DNA of 64,000 bases from an uncultured Alphaproteobacteria bacterium (GTDB taxonomy: Bacteria; Pseudomonadota; Alphaproteobacteria; UBA8366; GCA-2717185). This document shows positions 1-9,096 of this stretch, one piece after another. A model generated the notes under the pieces. The model had not been told where the DNA came from. It searched no databases and was given only the letters and a program-made list of their open reading frames with translations. The DNA lies in contig CALSRA010000027.1 in NCBI GenBank assembly GCA_943788635.1, forward strand, positions 124,001 through 188,000, given 5' to 3'. A program made the position numbers and the translations under genes. How positions within the stretch are numbered: the first letter of the stretch is position 1; each line of letters begins with the position of its first letter.

Positions 1-2
1 CC

Positions 3-872
3 GCGGCGGCGCGGATCGCCTTCGCGCCGGTTGCCGAGCGGCTTGGTTTCAGCACGGAGAAAACGGCGCATGGCGTGCTGGGCATCGTCGCCGCCAATAT
101 GGTGCGGGCGATCCGCGCGGTCTCGGTTGAGCGCGGGCACGACCCGCGGGAATTTTCGCTGATGGCGTTTGGCGGTGCCGGGCCGCTGCATGCGGTCGAT
201 GTGGCGCGCGCGCTGGATATGCGCGAGGTAATTATCCCCCTGTCGCCAGGTATTTTATGCGCGCAGGGACTGGTCGTTTCCGATCTGAAGGAAGACTTCG
301 TCGCCAGTGCGCGTATCGTCGCCGCCGATGCTGGCATGGAAACAGCGGCGGCGGAAATCGCCGCGCTGCGGCAGCGGGCGGCGGACTGGTTTGCGGCTGA
401 AGACGTATCGGAAGACCGGCGCGACCTGATGCTTTCCCTCGATATGCGGTATGTCGGGCAGAATTTCGAACTTTCGGTCACGGTGGACGCGCAGGCGTTG
501 CGCTACCGGGCCGAAGATCTGAAAAAACGGTTCTTCGAAGCGCATGAAATGAACTACGGCTATTTCAATCCGGATGACCCGGTCGAGATCGTCAATTTCC
601 GGCTGACGGCGCTGGGTCGCCTGCCGCGTCCTGATCCCGCGGCCCTGGCTGAAAATGTGGCGATGCCTTCTGCGGTCGGCGAGCGCGCGGTTTATTTCGA
701 TGCTGAAACGCCGGTTGTGACGGCGTTGTATGACCGTGAGGCCCTGTTGCCCGGTATGCGAATTACCGGCCCGGCCGTGATCGATCAGCTCGATTCGACG
801 ACGCTGGTCTATCCCGGCGATACGGCGCGGGTTGACGGGGCGCGCAACCTGATAATCGAACTGGCGGGTTAG
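3..872 (+). CDS. hyuA: Hydantoinase A / 5-oxoprolinase family protein, C-terminal part
   Basis: Open from the window edge, so only about 290 C-terminal residues are present; the true start lies upstream. Motifs GGAGPLHA and the C-terminal ITGPAVIDQLDSTTLVYPG are typical of the ATP-dependent N-methylhydantoinase/oxoprolinase A subunit. By family knowledge it opens cyclic amides such as hydantoins, 5-oxoproline or related compounds together with subunit B, using ATP. The next gene starts 3 nt after the stop and encodes that B subunit, so the two form an operon. The substrate cannot be told from sequence; acetone carboxylase and caprolactamase share the same fold. Confidence 0.9.
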   Translation, partial: AAARIAFAPVAERLGFSTEKTAHGVLGIVAANMVRAIRAVSVERGHDPREFSLMAFGGAGPLHAVDVARALDMREVIIPLSPGILCAQGLVVSDLKEDFVASARIVAADAGMETAAAEIAALRQRAADWFAAEDVSEDRRDLMLSLDMRYVGQNFELSVTVDAQALRYRAEDLKKRFFEAHEMNYGYFNPDDPVEIVNFRLTALGRLPRPDPAALAENVAMPSAVGERAVYFDAETPVVTALYDREALLPGMRITGPAVIDQLDSTTLVYPGDTARVDGARNLIIELAG

Positions 873-875
873 GTC

Positions 876-2569
876 ATGACAGACAAAACGGAACTCGACC
901 CGATTACGCTGGAAATCCTGTTTAACGGATTGCGGTCAATAACCGATGAAACGTTTATCGCGCTGACCCGCAGCGCTTATTCGACCAATATCAAGGAACG
1001 CCGCGACCATTCCACCGCGATCTGCGACGCCGAAGGGATGCTTGTCGTTCAGGCGGAAAATTCGATCCCGATCCATCTGGCGTCGATGGTCGGGCTGATG
1101 CGGCACCTGCGGGAAAAATTCGGTCCGGACGATATTCATGAAGGCGACCTGTTCGTCGCCAATGACCCGCATGTCGCAGGCGGCACGCATCTGCCGGACA
1201 TCAATATGGCGCAACCCGTCTTCGTCGATGGGAAACTGGTCGCCTTTGTCTGCAATATCGCCCATCACGCCGATGTCGGTGGAATGGCGCCGGGCTCGAT
1301 GGCTGGCGGCATGTCGGAGATCTACCAGGAAGGGCTGCGTATCCCGGTGGTGAAACTGTTCCGCCAGGACAAATTACAGCAAGACCTGTTTGACATTCTT
1401 TTGTTGAATGTCCGCCTGCCGGAAGAACGGCGCGGCGACTATTACGCGCAGATTGCGGCCTGTCGGCTGGGGGCTCGCCGGTTACAGGAAGTCATCGAAA
1501 AGCATGGCCGGGACACCATACTTGCCAGTTTCGGCGAAATTGTATCACGGACCGAAAAGCGTATGCGCGACGGTATCCGCAGCATCCCGGATGGTGTCTA
1601 CCGGTTCGAGGATGTCATGGATGATGACGGGCTGGGGGCGGTCGATATTCCGATCCGGTTGCGGATCGATGTGGCCGGCGACCGTATAACCGCCGATTTC
1701 ACGGGAACGGCCCCACAGGTGCAGGGCAATATCAATGTGACGATGAACGCGACGCAGGCCGCTGTCGCGTATTGCCTGAAAGCCATGCTCGATCCGGAAA
1801 TCCCGAACAATCAGGGCGTGCTCGATGCCTGCCAGGTGATTGCGCCGGAAGGGTCGATGTTGAATTGCATCGCACCCGCACCGGTCGCCGCCCGCGCCAA
1901 TACCAGCCAGCGGATCATTGACGTGATTATCGGCGCGCTGGCCGATGCCTTGCCGCATGCCGCGGTTGGAGCGGCGAACGGGGCGAATACGACGGCGGTG
2001 TTTTCCGGCATCACCCCGAGACGGGACGGGGTTATCTTTATCTGGAAACGCTGGGCGGCGGGTTTGGCGGACGGGACGATCGTGACGGCAAGGACGGTGT
2101 GCAGGTCCATATCACCAATACGTCCAATCTGCCGGTGGAAGTCATCGAGACCGAATATCCGCTGCGGGTCACCAGTTACGGGCTGATTCCTGATTCCGGC
2201 GGCGCGGGACAGTTTCGCGGCGGCCTTGGAATCCGCCGGGTCATCGGCCCGGTTGGTCATGACTGCATTTTCAACGGTGCCGGGGAACGGTTCAGCAATC
2301 AGCCCTGGGGTATCTTTGGCGGAGAGGCCGGCGCATCGGGACAATTCACCCGGGTCGGCACGGATGGCACGGCGCAGCCGCTGGAGATCAAGCCGTCGGG
2401 AATCGCGCTTTCGGCCGGTGAACAGATCGTGGTTGAAACACCCGGCGCCGGCGGATACGGCCCGCCCGCTTCCCGCGCGGCGACGGCTATTGACGATGAC
2501 CGCCTGAGCGGCAAATTCAGTCCGGCATTTCTGCGCGACCATTACAGCGTCGTGGATGGCGACGAATGA
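876..2569 (+). pseudogene. hyuB: Hydantoinase B / 5-oxoprolinase family protein, one frameshift
   Basis: Partner subunit of the preceding gene, about 565 residues if read through. The first 385 or so codons are in one frame, including HPHVAGGTHLPDIN-like segments (NDPHVAGGTHLPDINMAQP) and an N-terminal ITLEIL start. At a run of four G (2028-2031) the frame is lost. Adding one G restores GGYLYLETLGGGFGGRD, then continuous family similarity to the stop at 2569. A single missing base in a G homopolymer is more likely a sequencing error than true decay. Start ATG at 876 is 3 nt after the hyuA stop. Confidence 0.85.
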
Positions 2570-2617
2570 TCGCACCGGCCTTGCCCGGAACGGGATGAAA
2601 CTGCTAGATGGACTGCT

Positions 2618-3620
2618 ATGTTCCGGCGCGGTGCCGGGCTTTCCCGAAACGATTCAGATTCGGCGCGCAGCACTGTGAAGCAAGGCATTTTTTTCGCTGT
2701 CAGAGCGATTGTTTCGGTCCTGTTGGTCTGGTGGCTTTTCAGTCGCATTGACCTGACGCCGGTTGCGGAAGCGGCCGGGCGAATGTCTGCTGGTCCCATG
2801 ATTGCCGCTTTTATCGTGACAGTTTTAGCAACGGTTGTGCTGGCGCTGCGTTGGTTGGCGGTCAGTCGTGTTTTGAAAATGCCGTTGGCCGCAGGCCGGG
2901 CGATGTGGCTGACCTTCGTTGGCCTTTTTTTCAGCCAGGTGCTTCCCTCGACGATTGGTGGCGATGTCGTGCGCGTGGCGATATTGCGTCGTGACGGTAT
3001 ATCCATCGAACAGGCAGCGGTTACGGTTATTCTCGACCGGCTGAGCGCGCTTGTGGCATTGCTGGTCGTTGTCGGGTTTTCGGTGCCGACGCTGTTCGCC
3101 TTGATTGACGACCCGGTTGCACGCTGGAGCATGCCTGCGGCCGTTTTGCTGGGGGCCGTGGGTATCGTCGTTCTGATCGCGCTCGGCAGCCGGTTGGGCG
3201 TGGTCGTCGGCCGCTGGCGGTTTTTACGACCCTTTGTCGCGCTGGGGGCGGGGAACCTACGACCTCGCCAGATCCGGAAGCCGGTTGCTGGTGGTGGGTT
3301 ACGCTGGGCATTGGCAATTCTCGCCGGCACGGTGCTGGTCATCTGGTTGATCGCGGAATCCATCGCTGCCGACCTGTCCCTGTTGCATTGTATCGTGCTG
3401 GTGCCGCCGGTAATCCTGATATCGATGAGTTCCCATATCGATTGCCGGCTGGGGTGTGCGGGAAGGGGCCATGGTCGTGGCGCTTGGGTTTGTTGATGTG
3501 CCGGCTGCAGATGCACTGGTTATATCGCCTCGCTTTCGGTATTCTGCTGATTGCCGCAGGATTGCCGGGGGGTGTTTTGTGGTTGCTTTCCGACAGCGTG
3601 TCCGGCCCGAGAACAGCTAA
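2618..3620 (+). pseudogene. UPF0104 / lysylphosphatidylglycerol-synthase-TM family membrane protein, frameshifted
   Basis: Polytopic membrane protein of about 330 residues. The signature LPSTIGGDVVRV (near residue 110) is characteristic of the AglD/YbhN/MprF-flippase-like family (PF03706). After about residue 270 the frame breaks near 3427; another frame continues as IAGWGVREGAMVVALGFVDV, and after a second break near 3531 as LAFGILLIAAGLPGGVLWLL, the usual family C-terminus. The stop is uncertain (3618-3629) because the last frame runs open into the next gene. It heads a cluster with a glycosyltransferase, suggesting a role in moving or using lipid-linked sugars; this is inference. Start ATG 2618 has only a weak Shine-Dalgarno. 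Confidence 0.75.
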
Positions 3621-3651
3621 ATTAGATAACCCGACGGAGAAGTTCCCCGAT

Positions 3652-5104
3652 ATGAGTGAATCAGGAAGGAAGCAGTCGCCGCGCAAGGAAAGCATGATTG
3701 CGTGGCTCGACCGCATCGCCGATACCCGAAATTCCTGGCTGCAGAAGAACAGCTATTTCCACCAGGAACACGAACGATACCTTAAATTCCTGGTTTCCAA
3801 GGGGTTGCGGGTGCTTGATGTGGGCTGCGGCACCGGACAGGTTCTTGCGTCGCTGGAACCCAGCCACGGTGTCGGCGTCGATTTCAGCCAGCGGATGGTC
3901 GAAATCGCGCGGGAAAACTATCCCGAACTACAGTTTGAACTCCGGCGATGCAGAAGACCCGGACCTGGCGGAGCGCCTTGGCGGACCCTTCGATGTGATC
4001 ATCCTGTCCGATACGGTTGGTTTCTTCGACGATTGTGAAACCGCGTTGCGGAATCTGCAGCCGCTGTGCACGCCGGACACGCGAATCATCATCGCGTATT
4101 ATTCGAAGTACTGGGAACCGATCCTGTCGATGGCGGAAATGTTCGGCATGAAGATGCGGCAGCCGCCGCTGAACTGGCTGTCATCCAGCGACATCGCCAA
4201 TCTTCTGCATCTGGCTGATTTCGACATTATCAAGCGGGACTGGCGGCAACTCCTGCCGCGTCGGCTTTTCGGGCTGGGGCCACTGGTCAATCGGTTCATT
4301 GGGGACGCTGCCGTTCTTCCGGCGGTTTTCACTGCGCAACTACGTTGTAGCCTGCCCCACACCAACGGAATCGCTGGGCGACCTGTCTGCGACGGTCATT
4401 ATTCCCTGCCGCAACGAGCGCGGTAATATCGAACCGGCGATTCAGAGGATGCCCCGTTTCGCAAAGGATATGGAAATCCTGTTCGGTCGAAGGGCATTCC
4501 AGCGACGGAACCTTTGAAGAATGTGAACGGGTCCGCGACGCCTATGCCGGGGAATGGGATATCAAGGCGGTGCAGCAGGACGGCAAGGGCAAGGGGGACG
4601 CCATGCGTAAGGGATATGACCTTGCGCGGGGCGATGTCCTGATGATTCTCGATTCCGATCTGACGATGCCGCCGGAGGACCTGCCCAAATTCTACGATGC
4701 GCTGGTGGAAGGCAAAGGTGAGTTCATCAACGGTTCGCGTCTGGTTTATCCCATGGAGCAGGAAGCTATGCGCTTTCTGAACTGGGTCGCCAACCAGATT
4801 TTCTCGTTACTGTTCAGCTGGCTGCTGAACCAGCGCTTTAACCGATACGCTTTGCGGGACCAAGGTCTTGCGCCGCCGCCATTACGACATGATCGCGGCC
4901 AACCGGTCGTATTTTGGCGATTTTGATCCGTTCGGCGATTTCGACCTGATCTTCGGGGCCACCAAGCTGAACCTCAAGGTGGTGGAAGTGCCGATCCGTT
5001 ATGCCAGCCGTCGATATGGCGAAACACAGATATCGCGATTTTCGCATGGCGTTCTGCTGTTGCGGATGGTTGTCTTTGCTTTTTTCCGCCTGAAGGCGTT
5101 CTGA
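3652..5104 (+). pseudogene. Bifunctional class I methyltransferase / family 2 glycosyltransferase, several frameshifts
   Basis: One long protein of about 480 residues split over four frames. N-terminal half: SAM-binding motif VLDVGCGTGQVL and the continuation GGPFDVIILSDTVG. C-terminal half: GT-A fold of the dolichyl-phosphate-mannose-synthase type, with ATVIIPCRNERGNIE, DSDLTMPPEDL (DxD metal site) and EVPIRYASRRYGETQIS. Breaks are near 3940, 4302, 4485 and 4841, and each is repaired by removing one base (for instance GGGG to GGG at 4301, TTTAACC to TTTACC at 4841). The methyltransferase-GT2 fusion is a known bacterial architecture. It probably makes a polyprenyl-phosphate-linked, possibly methylated sugar. 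It follows the UPF0104 gene and abuts the next methyltransferase. Confidence 0.8.
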
Positions 5105-5105
5105 C

Positions 5106-5840
5106 GTGGCATCCGCTGATCCAGCGGATTATCGCGACGTCTGGATGTCGAAACCGGTATTGCGCCGGATTTTACCAGAGCTGGTATCGGCAAATGGCCG
5201 ATGCCTGCCGTCCGGGCCGGTCGCTGGAAATCGGTGGCGGTTCGGGCAATTTCAAATCCTTTGCGCCGGATGTGGTATCCACGAGATATCCTGCCGGCCG
5301 CTTGGCTGGATTCGGTATGCGACGCACATTCCCTGCCGTTTGCCGATGCGTGTTTCGACAATATTGTGATGTTTGATGTTCTGCATCATTTGCAGCGGCC
5401 CGCACTTTTCTTCGCGGAAGCATCGCGCGTGCTGCGACCTGGCGGCCGGGTTGTGATGCTGGAACCCGCGATTACGCCCATCAGCCATGTCTTCTACGCC
5501 AAATTTCATCCTGAACCGGTTGATATGACCGAGGACCCGCTGTCTGAAGGGTCCATTGATCCGGATCGCGACCCCTACGATTCCAATCAGGGAATTCCGT
5601 CGCTGCTGTTTGGCAATGCTGCTCGACGGTCGGTGTTCGAAAGCAGGTTTCCGGAGTTTTCGATCATGACGACGCAACACCTTGCCCTGTTTGCCTACCC
5701 GTTATCGGGCGGTTTCCCGCCCCTGGTCGCTGATCCCCGACTGTCTCGTGGCGCCGGTTACGGCATTGGAAAATACCATTGCCCCGATGGTGGGGCGGGC
5801 CATGGGGTTTCGGTTGTTGACGGTTCTGGAACGACGCTAG
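5106..5840 (+). pseudogene. SAM-dependent methyltransferase, frameshifted
   Basis: About 240 residues. GTG start one base after the previous stop, so translationally linked. Methyltransf_11-type signature: SLEIGGGSGNFKSF (motif I), LPFADACFDNIVMFDVLHH and EASRVLRPGGRVVMLEP. Three one-base insertions break it: an extra T near 5171, an extra A near 5284 and an extra C near 5723. After the last one the correct frame reads LVAPVTALENTIAPMVGRAM and ends at TAG 5838-5840. It is probably the final gene of the surface-lipid cluster. The acceptor molecule is unknown. Confidence 0.75.
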
Positions 5841-5858
5841 CGCGTTCTCTGGCGCTGG

Positions 5859-6320
5859 TCAGGCAATTGCGTCGACACGGCGTGACAGGAAGACAATACC
5901 GGATGGTGAACGGGCCGGGCCGCCATTGGCGCGCTGATAGGCGGCAATCCCGGCTTCCTGGCGCCGGGCCGAAGCGGCATTGTTCGCAACCGATACACCG
6001 GCGCTTTGTTGCCCGATCAACTGGGTCAGGAATGGCGTGGATGGCCGGTTGGTCGGTCGGCGTTCCGGCTGGAAAAGGGGGGGGGGCGTGAAAGCTGTTC
6101 GGGTTGCCGTTCGCTGACCTGGCTGCGGCGAAGGGCGGAGGACGCGGGCGGAGTATCGGCCGCCGGCACGCCGGCCACTCCTGTTACCGGCAGCATCTCC
6201 CGATGCTGTCTGGACAGGTGGGCGCGGCAGCGGGTTCTCCGTTCTGGGAGCGCCGAACTGCTTCTGCAGGGTGCCGACCAACTCTACGATGTTCGGCGAT
6301 ATGACGGTTACTTCCGTCAT
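5859..6320 (-). CDS. Hypothetical proline-rich protein
   Basis: 153 residues from ATG at 6320 (MTEVTVISPNIVELV). The middle is low-complexity and rich in Pro, Arg and Ala. The C-terminal third carries a more ordered motif (PSTPFLTQLIGQQ followed by AAYQRA), a pattern I have seen in small uncharacterised alphaproteobacterial proteins, which is the main reason to keep it. No signal peptide, no transmembrane segment and no known domain. It converges with the methyltransferase gene 18 nt away and diverges from the GGDEF-EAL gene. Function unknown. A longer start at 6380 is possible but adds no recognisable sequence. Confidence 0.5.
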   Translation of the reverse strand: MTEVTVISPNIVELVGTLQKQFGAPRTENPLPRPPVQTASGDAAGNRSGRRAGGRYSARVLRPSPQPGQRTATRTAFTPPPLFQPERRPTNRPSTPFLTQLIGQQSAGVSVANNAASARRQEAGIAAYQRANGGPARSPSGIVFLSRRVDAIA

Positions 6321-6367
6321 GGCGAACCTTCCGTAATGACATACGAATTTTGCCCCCTGCACCCACG

Positions 6368-6392
6368 TTAACCATCCCACTTCATCCTTAAC
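6368..6392 (-). promoter_or_regulatory. CtrA-like half-site and TTAAC box
   Basis: The 8-mer TTAACCAT at 6368-6375 equals the CtrA half-site described in Caulobacter; a further TTAAC lies at 6388-6392. They sit in the 173-nt gap between two divergent genes, 100-125 nt upstream of the GGDEF-EAL start. The gap 6393-6493 is strikingly AT-rich. Binding by CtrA is inferred from motif identity only. Confidence 0.4.
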
Positions 6393-6493
6393 GGTTTGTT
6401 ACCGGAAAGCTTGGAAATCGATTTATTTTTGTTTTTTTGTTAAATTAGATAAAATTTTAGACGAATGCTGGAAATACTGATAAAGACTGGCTT

Positions 6494-8173
6494 ATGATTG
6501 ATTTGACCGGTGGGTCGGAAACACTGCTTGGCGCGTTGATGGCGGCGGGCGATACCGTCTATGTCTGGGACATCGAAAGTGACCGGATGACATTCATGGG
6601 CGATTCCGGTCCGCTTGTCGGACGGAGCCGCATCGTCGACGGGGCTGCGTATCAGGCGCATGTCAATGCCGAGGATCAGGCGCGCCGGCTGGAAACCCTA
6701 GCCAGGCATTTTTCGACAGGCGACCGGTTCGATTGCGAATATCGCCTGCGTCAGCCGGATGGCGCATTCTGCTGGGTGCATGATCGTGGTCAGGTCGAAA
6801 ACGGCGCGGAAGGGAAGCCGCGCTCCATGACCGGGACGCTGCGTGTTGTGACCGAGCGCAAGTCGGCTGAGGAAGGCCAGCGTGAGCGGGCGAGCTATGA
6901 CACGCTTACCGGTCATTACAATCAGTCCAGATTGCGGGATGCCCTGGAAAACACGCTGTCCTATGCCCGGCGCTATGGGGCTGAAGGCGGCTATCTGGTT
7001 GTCGGGCTTGACGGTGCGGCCGATATTGCGGCGACCTACAGTGACGCGGTCGTGGATCAGCTCGTCTTGACCGTTGGCCAGCGGCTGGAAGCCTGTCTTC
7101 GGACAGCAGATATGATCGGGCGGCTGGATACGCACTGTTTCGGCGTCGTGCTCAGTCATTGTCCCCAAGCCGGGCTTGCGGCGGCGGCGGCCAAGATTAT
7201 TGCCGCTGTTTCCAGCGAACCGGTGCCGACATCCGCGGGTGCGATCCCTGTCAGTGTTTCAATCGGTGGGATCCTCTTCCCGATCGCAGCCACGACAGCG
7301 GCAGGCGCGATGGTGAGCGCTGAAACGGCCCTTGAAGATGCCATGCGAAGCGGCGGGGGAGCCGCTGTCCTGTGCGGAACGGGCCCGGGACCAACCATTC
7401 CGGATACCACGCAAGAGGATATCGGCGAAGCCCTGCTGAACGCGATGAATGACGGGCGGGTTGCATTCGCTTACCAGCCGGTTGTGCATGGAAACAGTCG
7501 CGAGGTCGCCTATTACGAGACATTGCTGCGGATCGTGGATGACGACAAGGACCCGGTTCCCGCCTCGTTGTTCGTGCCGGTTGCCGAAAAGCTGGGCCAT
7601 TCGCAAAGGGTTGACCGCCATGTGCTGGACCTCGCCATGGTGGAACTTGAAACCCATGAATCATTGCATCTGGCGATAAACATTTCCGGGTTCACGGTCA
7701 CGGACCGCTCATGGCTGCGCCGCCTCAGCGGTCTGGTCGGTGGCCGTCCGGAAATTGCGCGGCGCCTGATTGTCGAAATAACGGAAACGGCGGCGCTCTA
7801 TGATTTCGAGGATTCGCTGCGTTTTGTTTCCGCTGTTCGTGCGCTGGGCTGCCGGGTATCGCTGGATGATTTCGGTGTTGGGTTTACGGGATTCCGGCAC
7901 CTGCAAACCTTTCCGGTCGATACCGTGAAAATCGACGGGTCGTTCGTTCGCGGCGTGGCGCAGAACGAGGCCAATCAGGAATTTATCGATACCCTTCTCG
8001 GCATGGCGCGGTCATTCGGAATGGAAACTGTCGCGGAATGCGTTGAAACGCAGGCGGATATGGATTTCCTGCTGGGCCGCGGCGTCACCTATCTGCAGGG
8101 CTGGGAACTGGGCGCCCCCGCTCTTGCGCATCCCGCTCTTGCGCATTCGGCCCTACCGGTTAACGCCGGCTAA
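6494..8173 (+). CDS. PAS - degenerate GGDEF - EAL cyclic-di-GMP protein
   Basis: 559 residues, no signal peptide or membrane span, so cytoplasmic. Order: PAS fold (about 12-130, ends in RVVTERK linker), GGDEF fold (about 135-300, begins YDTLTGHYNQSRL), EAL fold (about 310-550). The GGDEF signature is replaced by RLDTHCFGVVL, so cyclase activity should be absent. The phosphodiesterase residues look present: YETLLR at the EAL position, NIS, EITET, DDFGVG, VKIDG, AECVET and QGWELG. Likely role: c-di-GMP hydrolysis controlled through PAS and a regulatory GGDEF domain. Transcribed alone from an AT-rich promoter region; converges with phaR. Confidence 0.9.
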   Translation: MIDLTGGSETLLGALMAAGDTVYVWDIESDRMTFMGDSGPLVGRSRIVDGAAYQAHVNAEDQARRLETLARHFSTGDRFDCEYRLRQPDGAFCWVHDRGQVENGAEGKPRSMTGTLRVVTERKSAEEGQRERASYDTLTGHYNQSRLRDALENTLSYARRYGAEGGYLVVGLDGAADIAATYSDAVVDQLVLTVGQRLEACLRTADMIGRLDTHCFGVVLSHCPQAGLAAAAAKIIAAVSSEPVPTSAGAIPVSVSIGGILFPIAATTAAGAMVSAETALEDAMRSGGGAAVLCGTGPGPTIPDTTQEDIGEALLNAMNDGRVAFAYQPVVHGNSREVAYYETLLRIVDDDKDPVPASLFVPVAEKLGHSQRVDRHVLDLAMVELETHESLHLAINISGFTVTDRSWLRRLSGLVGGRPEIARRLIVEITETAALYDFEDSLRFVSAVRALGCRVSLDDFGVGFTGFRHLQTFPVDTVKIDGSFVRGVAQNEANQEFIDTLLGMARSFGMETVAECVETQADMDFLLGRGVTYLQGWELGAPALAHPALAHSALPVNAG

Positions 8174-8223
8174 GGCAGCGCGTCGCAGTCACGGTCGGGT
8201 CAGGTCGTGGGATTGCCTTTACG

Positions 8224-8838
8224 CTATTTCTGCTTTTGGGACATCGCGTCAATCTGCGCCTGGAGCGCGTCGAGTTTCTGCGTCAGGGCATCGATTTTGC
8301 CATCCGCAGGCGCTGCGGCGTCGGATGAGGGCGCTGCCTCTGACTCGTCCTGCGCCGCATCGCCGTTCGGCCCGGCAAAGGGTTTGAACATCCCGATTGC
8401 CTTTTCGAACATGTTCATGTTCTGGCGGCCGATATCTTCCAGCGATCCGATGGGAAAGACATTGCCGAATGAATCCCGCAGCGTTTCCTGCATCTTTGTC
8501 TGATTATGCATAAACGCCGCCATCGAGTGTTCCAGGTATCTTGGCAACAGGGTGGTTTGCATGGCGTCGCCGTAGCAGCCGATGACCTGCCGCAGAAAAT
8601 CGATTGGCAGCAGGTTCTGGCCCTTGGCTTCTTCCTCGACGATGATCTGGGTCAGGACCGAGCGCGTGATGTCCTCGCCTGACTTGGCGTCATAGACGAC
8701 AAAATCGATACCTTCCTTGACCATCTGACACAGATATTCAAGCGTGACGTAGCTGCTTGTGGACGTGTTGTAGAGCCGCCGGTTGGCATATTTCTTGATG
8801 GTTACCGGTGTATCGCCCGTGCTTTTCTTGTCCGCCAT
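8224..8838 (-). CDS. phaR: Polyhydroxyalkanoate synthesis repressor PhaR
   Basis: 204 residues. PHB/PHA accumulation regulator DNA-binding domain at the N-terminus (VTIKKYANRRLYNTSTSSYV), then the second PHB_acc domain (LLPIDFLRQVIGCYGDAMQ, LLPRYLEHSM). The C-terminus is an Ala/Asp-rich linker and a coiled coil (DALTQKLDALQAQIDAMSQ). The start at 8838 gives MADKKSTG with a GAGG just upstream; the open frame extends to 9033 without similarity. PhaR represses phasin and its own gene and is released by binding PHB. Divergent from phaA, with TGC-rich palindromes between them that fit its operators. Confidence 0.95.
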   Translation of the reverse strand: MADKKSTGDTPVTIKKYANRRLYNTSTSSYVTLEYLCQMVKEGIDFVVYDAKSGEDITRSVLTQIIVEEEAKGQNLLPIDFLRQVIGCYGDAMQTTLLPRYLEHSMAAFMHNQTKMQETLRDSFGNVFPIGSLEDIGRQNMNMFEKAIGMFKPFAGPNGDAAQDESEAAPSSDAAAPADGKIDALTQKLDALQAQIDAMSQKQK

Positions 8839-8914
8839 ATGGCCTCGCAGAGTTGATGCTGTATCGAATTCGACGCAACGAATAGCATTCTCTGCGCTTG
8901 CGATCAAAGGATTG

Positions 8915-8925
8915 CTGCACTGCAA
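8915..8925. promoter_or_regulatory. Candidate PhaR operator 1
   Basis: CTGC-ACT-GCAA inside the larger inverted repeat ATTGC-6-GCAAT (8911-8926). Close to the TGC-rich CTGC-N3-GCAG sites reported for PhaR in Paracoccus. About 77 nt upstream of the phaR start. Inference from motif and position. Confidence 0.45.
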
Positions 8926-8962
8926 TGCATGCGGGAATGTTCCGGTTGTCCGGTCGGTGCGA

Positions 8963-8993
8963 AAGCCGAAACAGGAATTCCCGGTTTCGGCTT
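8963..8993. repeat. Inverted repeat in the phaR-phaA gap
   Basis: Perfect 10-bp arms AAGCCGAAAC (8963-8972) and GTTTCGGCTT (8984-8993) around an 11-nt loop. It lies 103 nt upstream of phaA and could be a leader hairpin or a protein site. No T-tract of terminator quality follows. Confidence 0.5.
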
Positions 8994-9022
8994 CTTGATT
9001 TGCGTTGCGGCGGCGCGTTATG

Positions 9023-9033
9023 TTGCATTGCAA
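9023..9033. promoter_or_regulatory. Candidate PhaR operator 2
   Basis: Symmetric TTGC-ATT-GCAA, same geometry as the site at 8915, 63 nt upstream of the phaA start. It could place phaA under PhaR control. Confidence 0.45.
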
Positions 9034-9096
9034 AATCGCGCGTTGCCGGTCGCCTTCCGGCAGACGGGCCTGTTTTCCATCGAAAGGAGTTGCTTC

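Noticed and set aside
2542-3516. Minus-strand open frame of 324 codons
   Set aside because: Lies antisense to the UPF0104-type gene; composition is Arg/Thr/Ser-rich with no domain, a typical shadow of a GC-rich gene.
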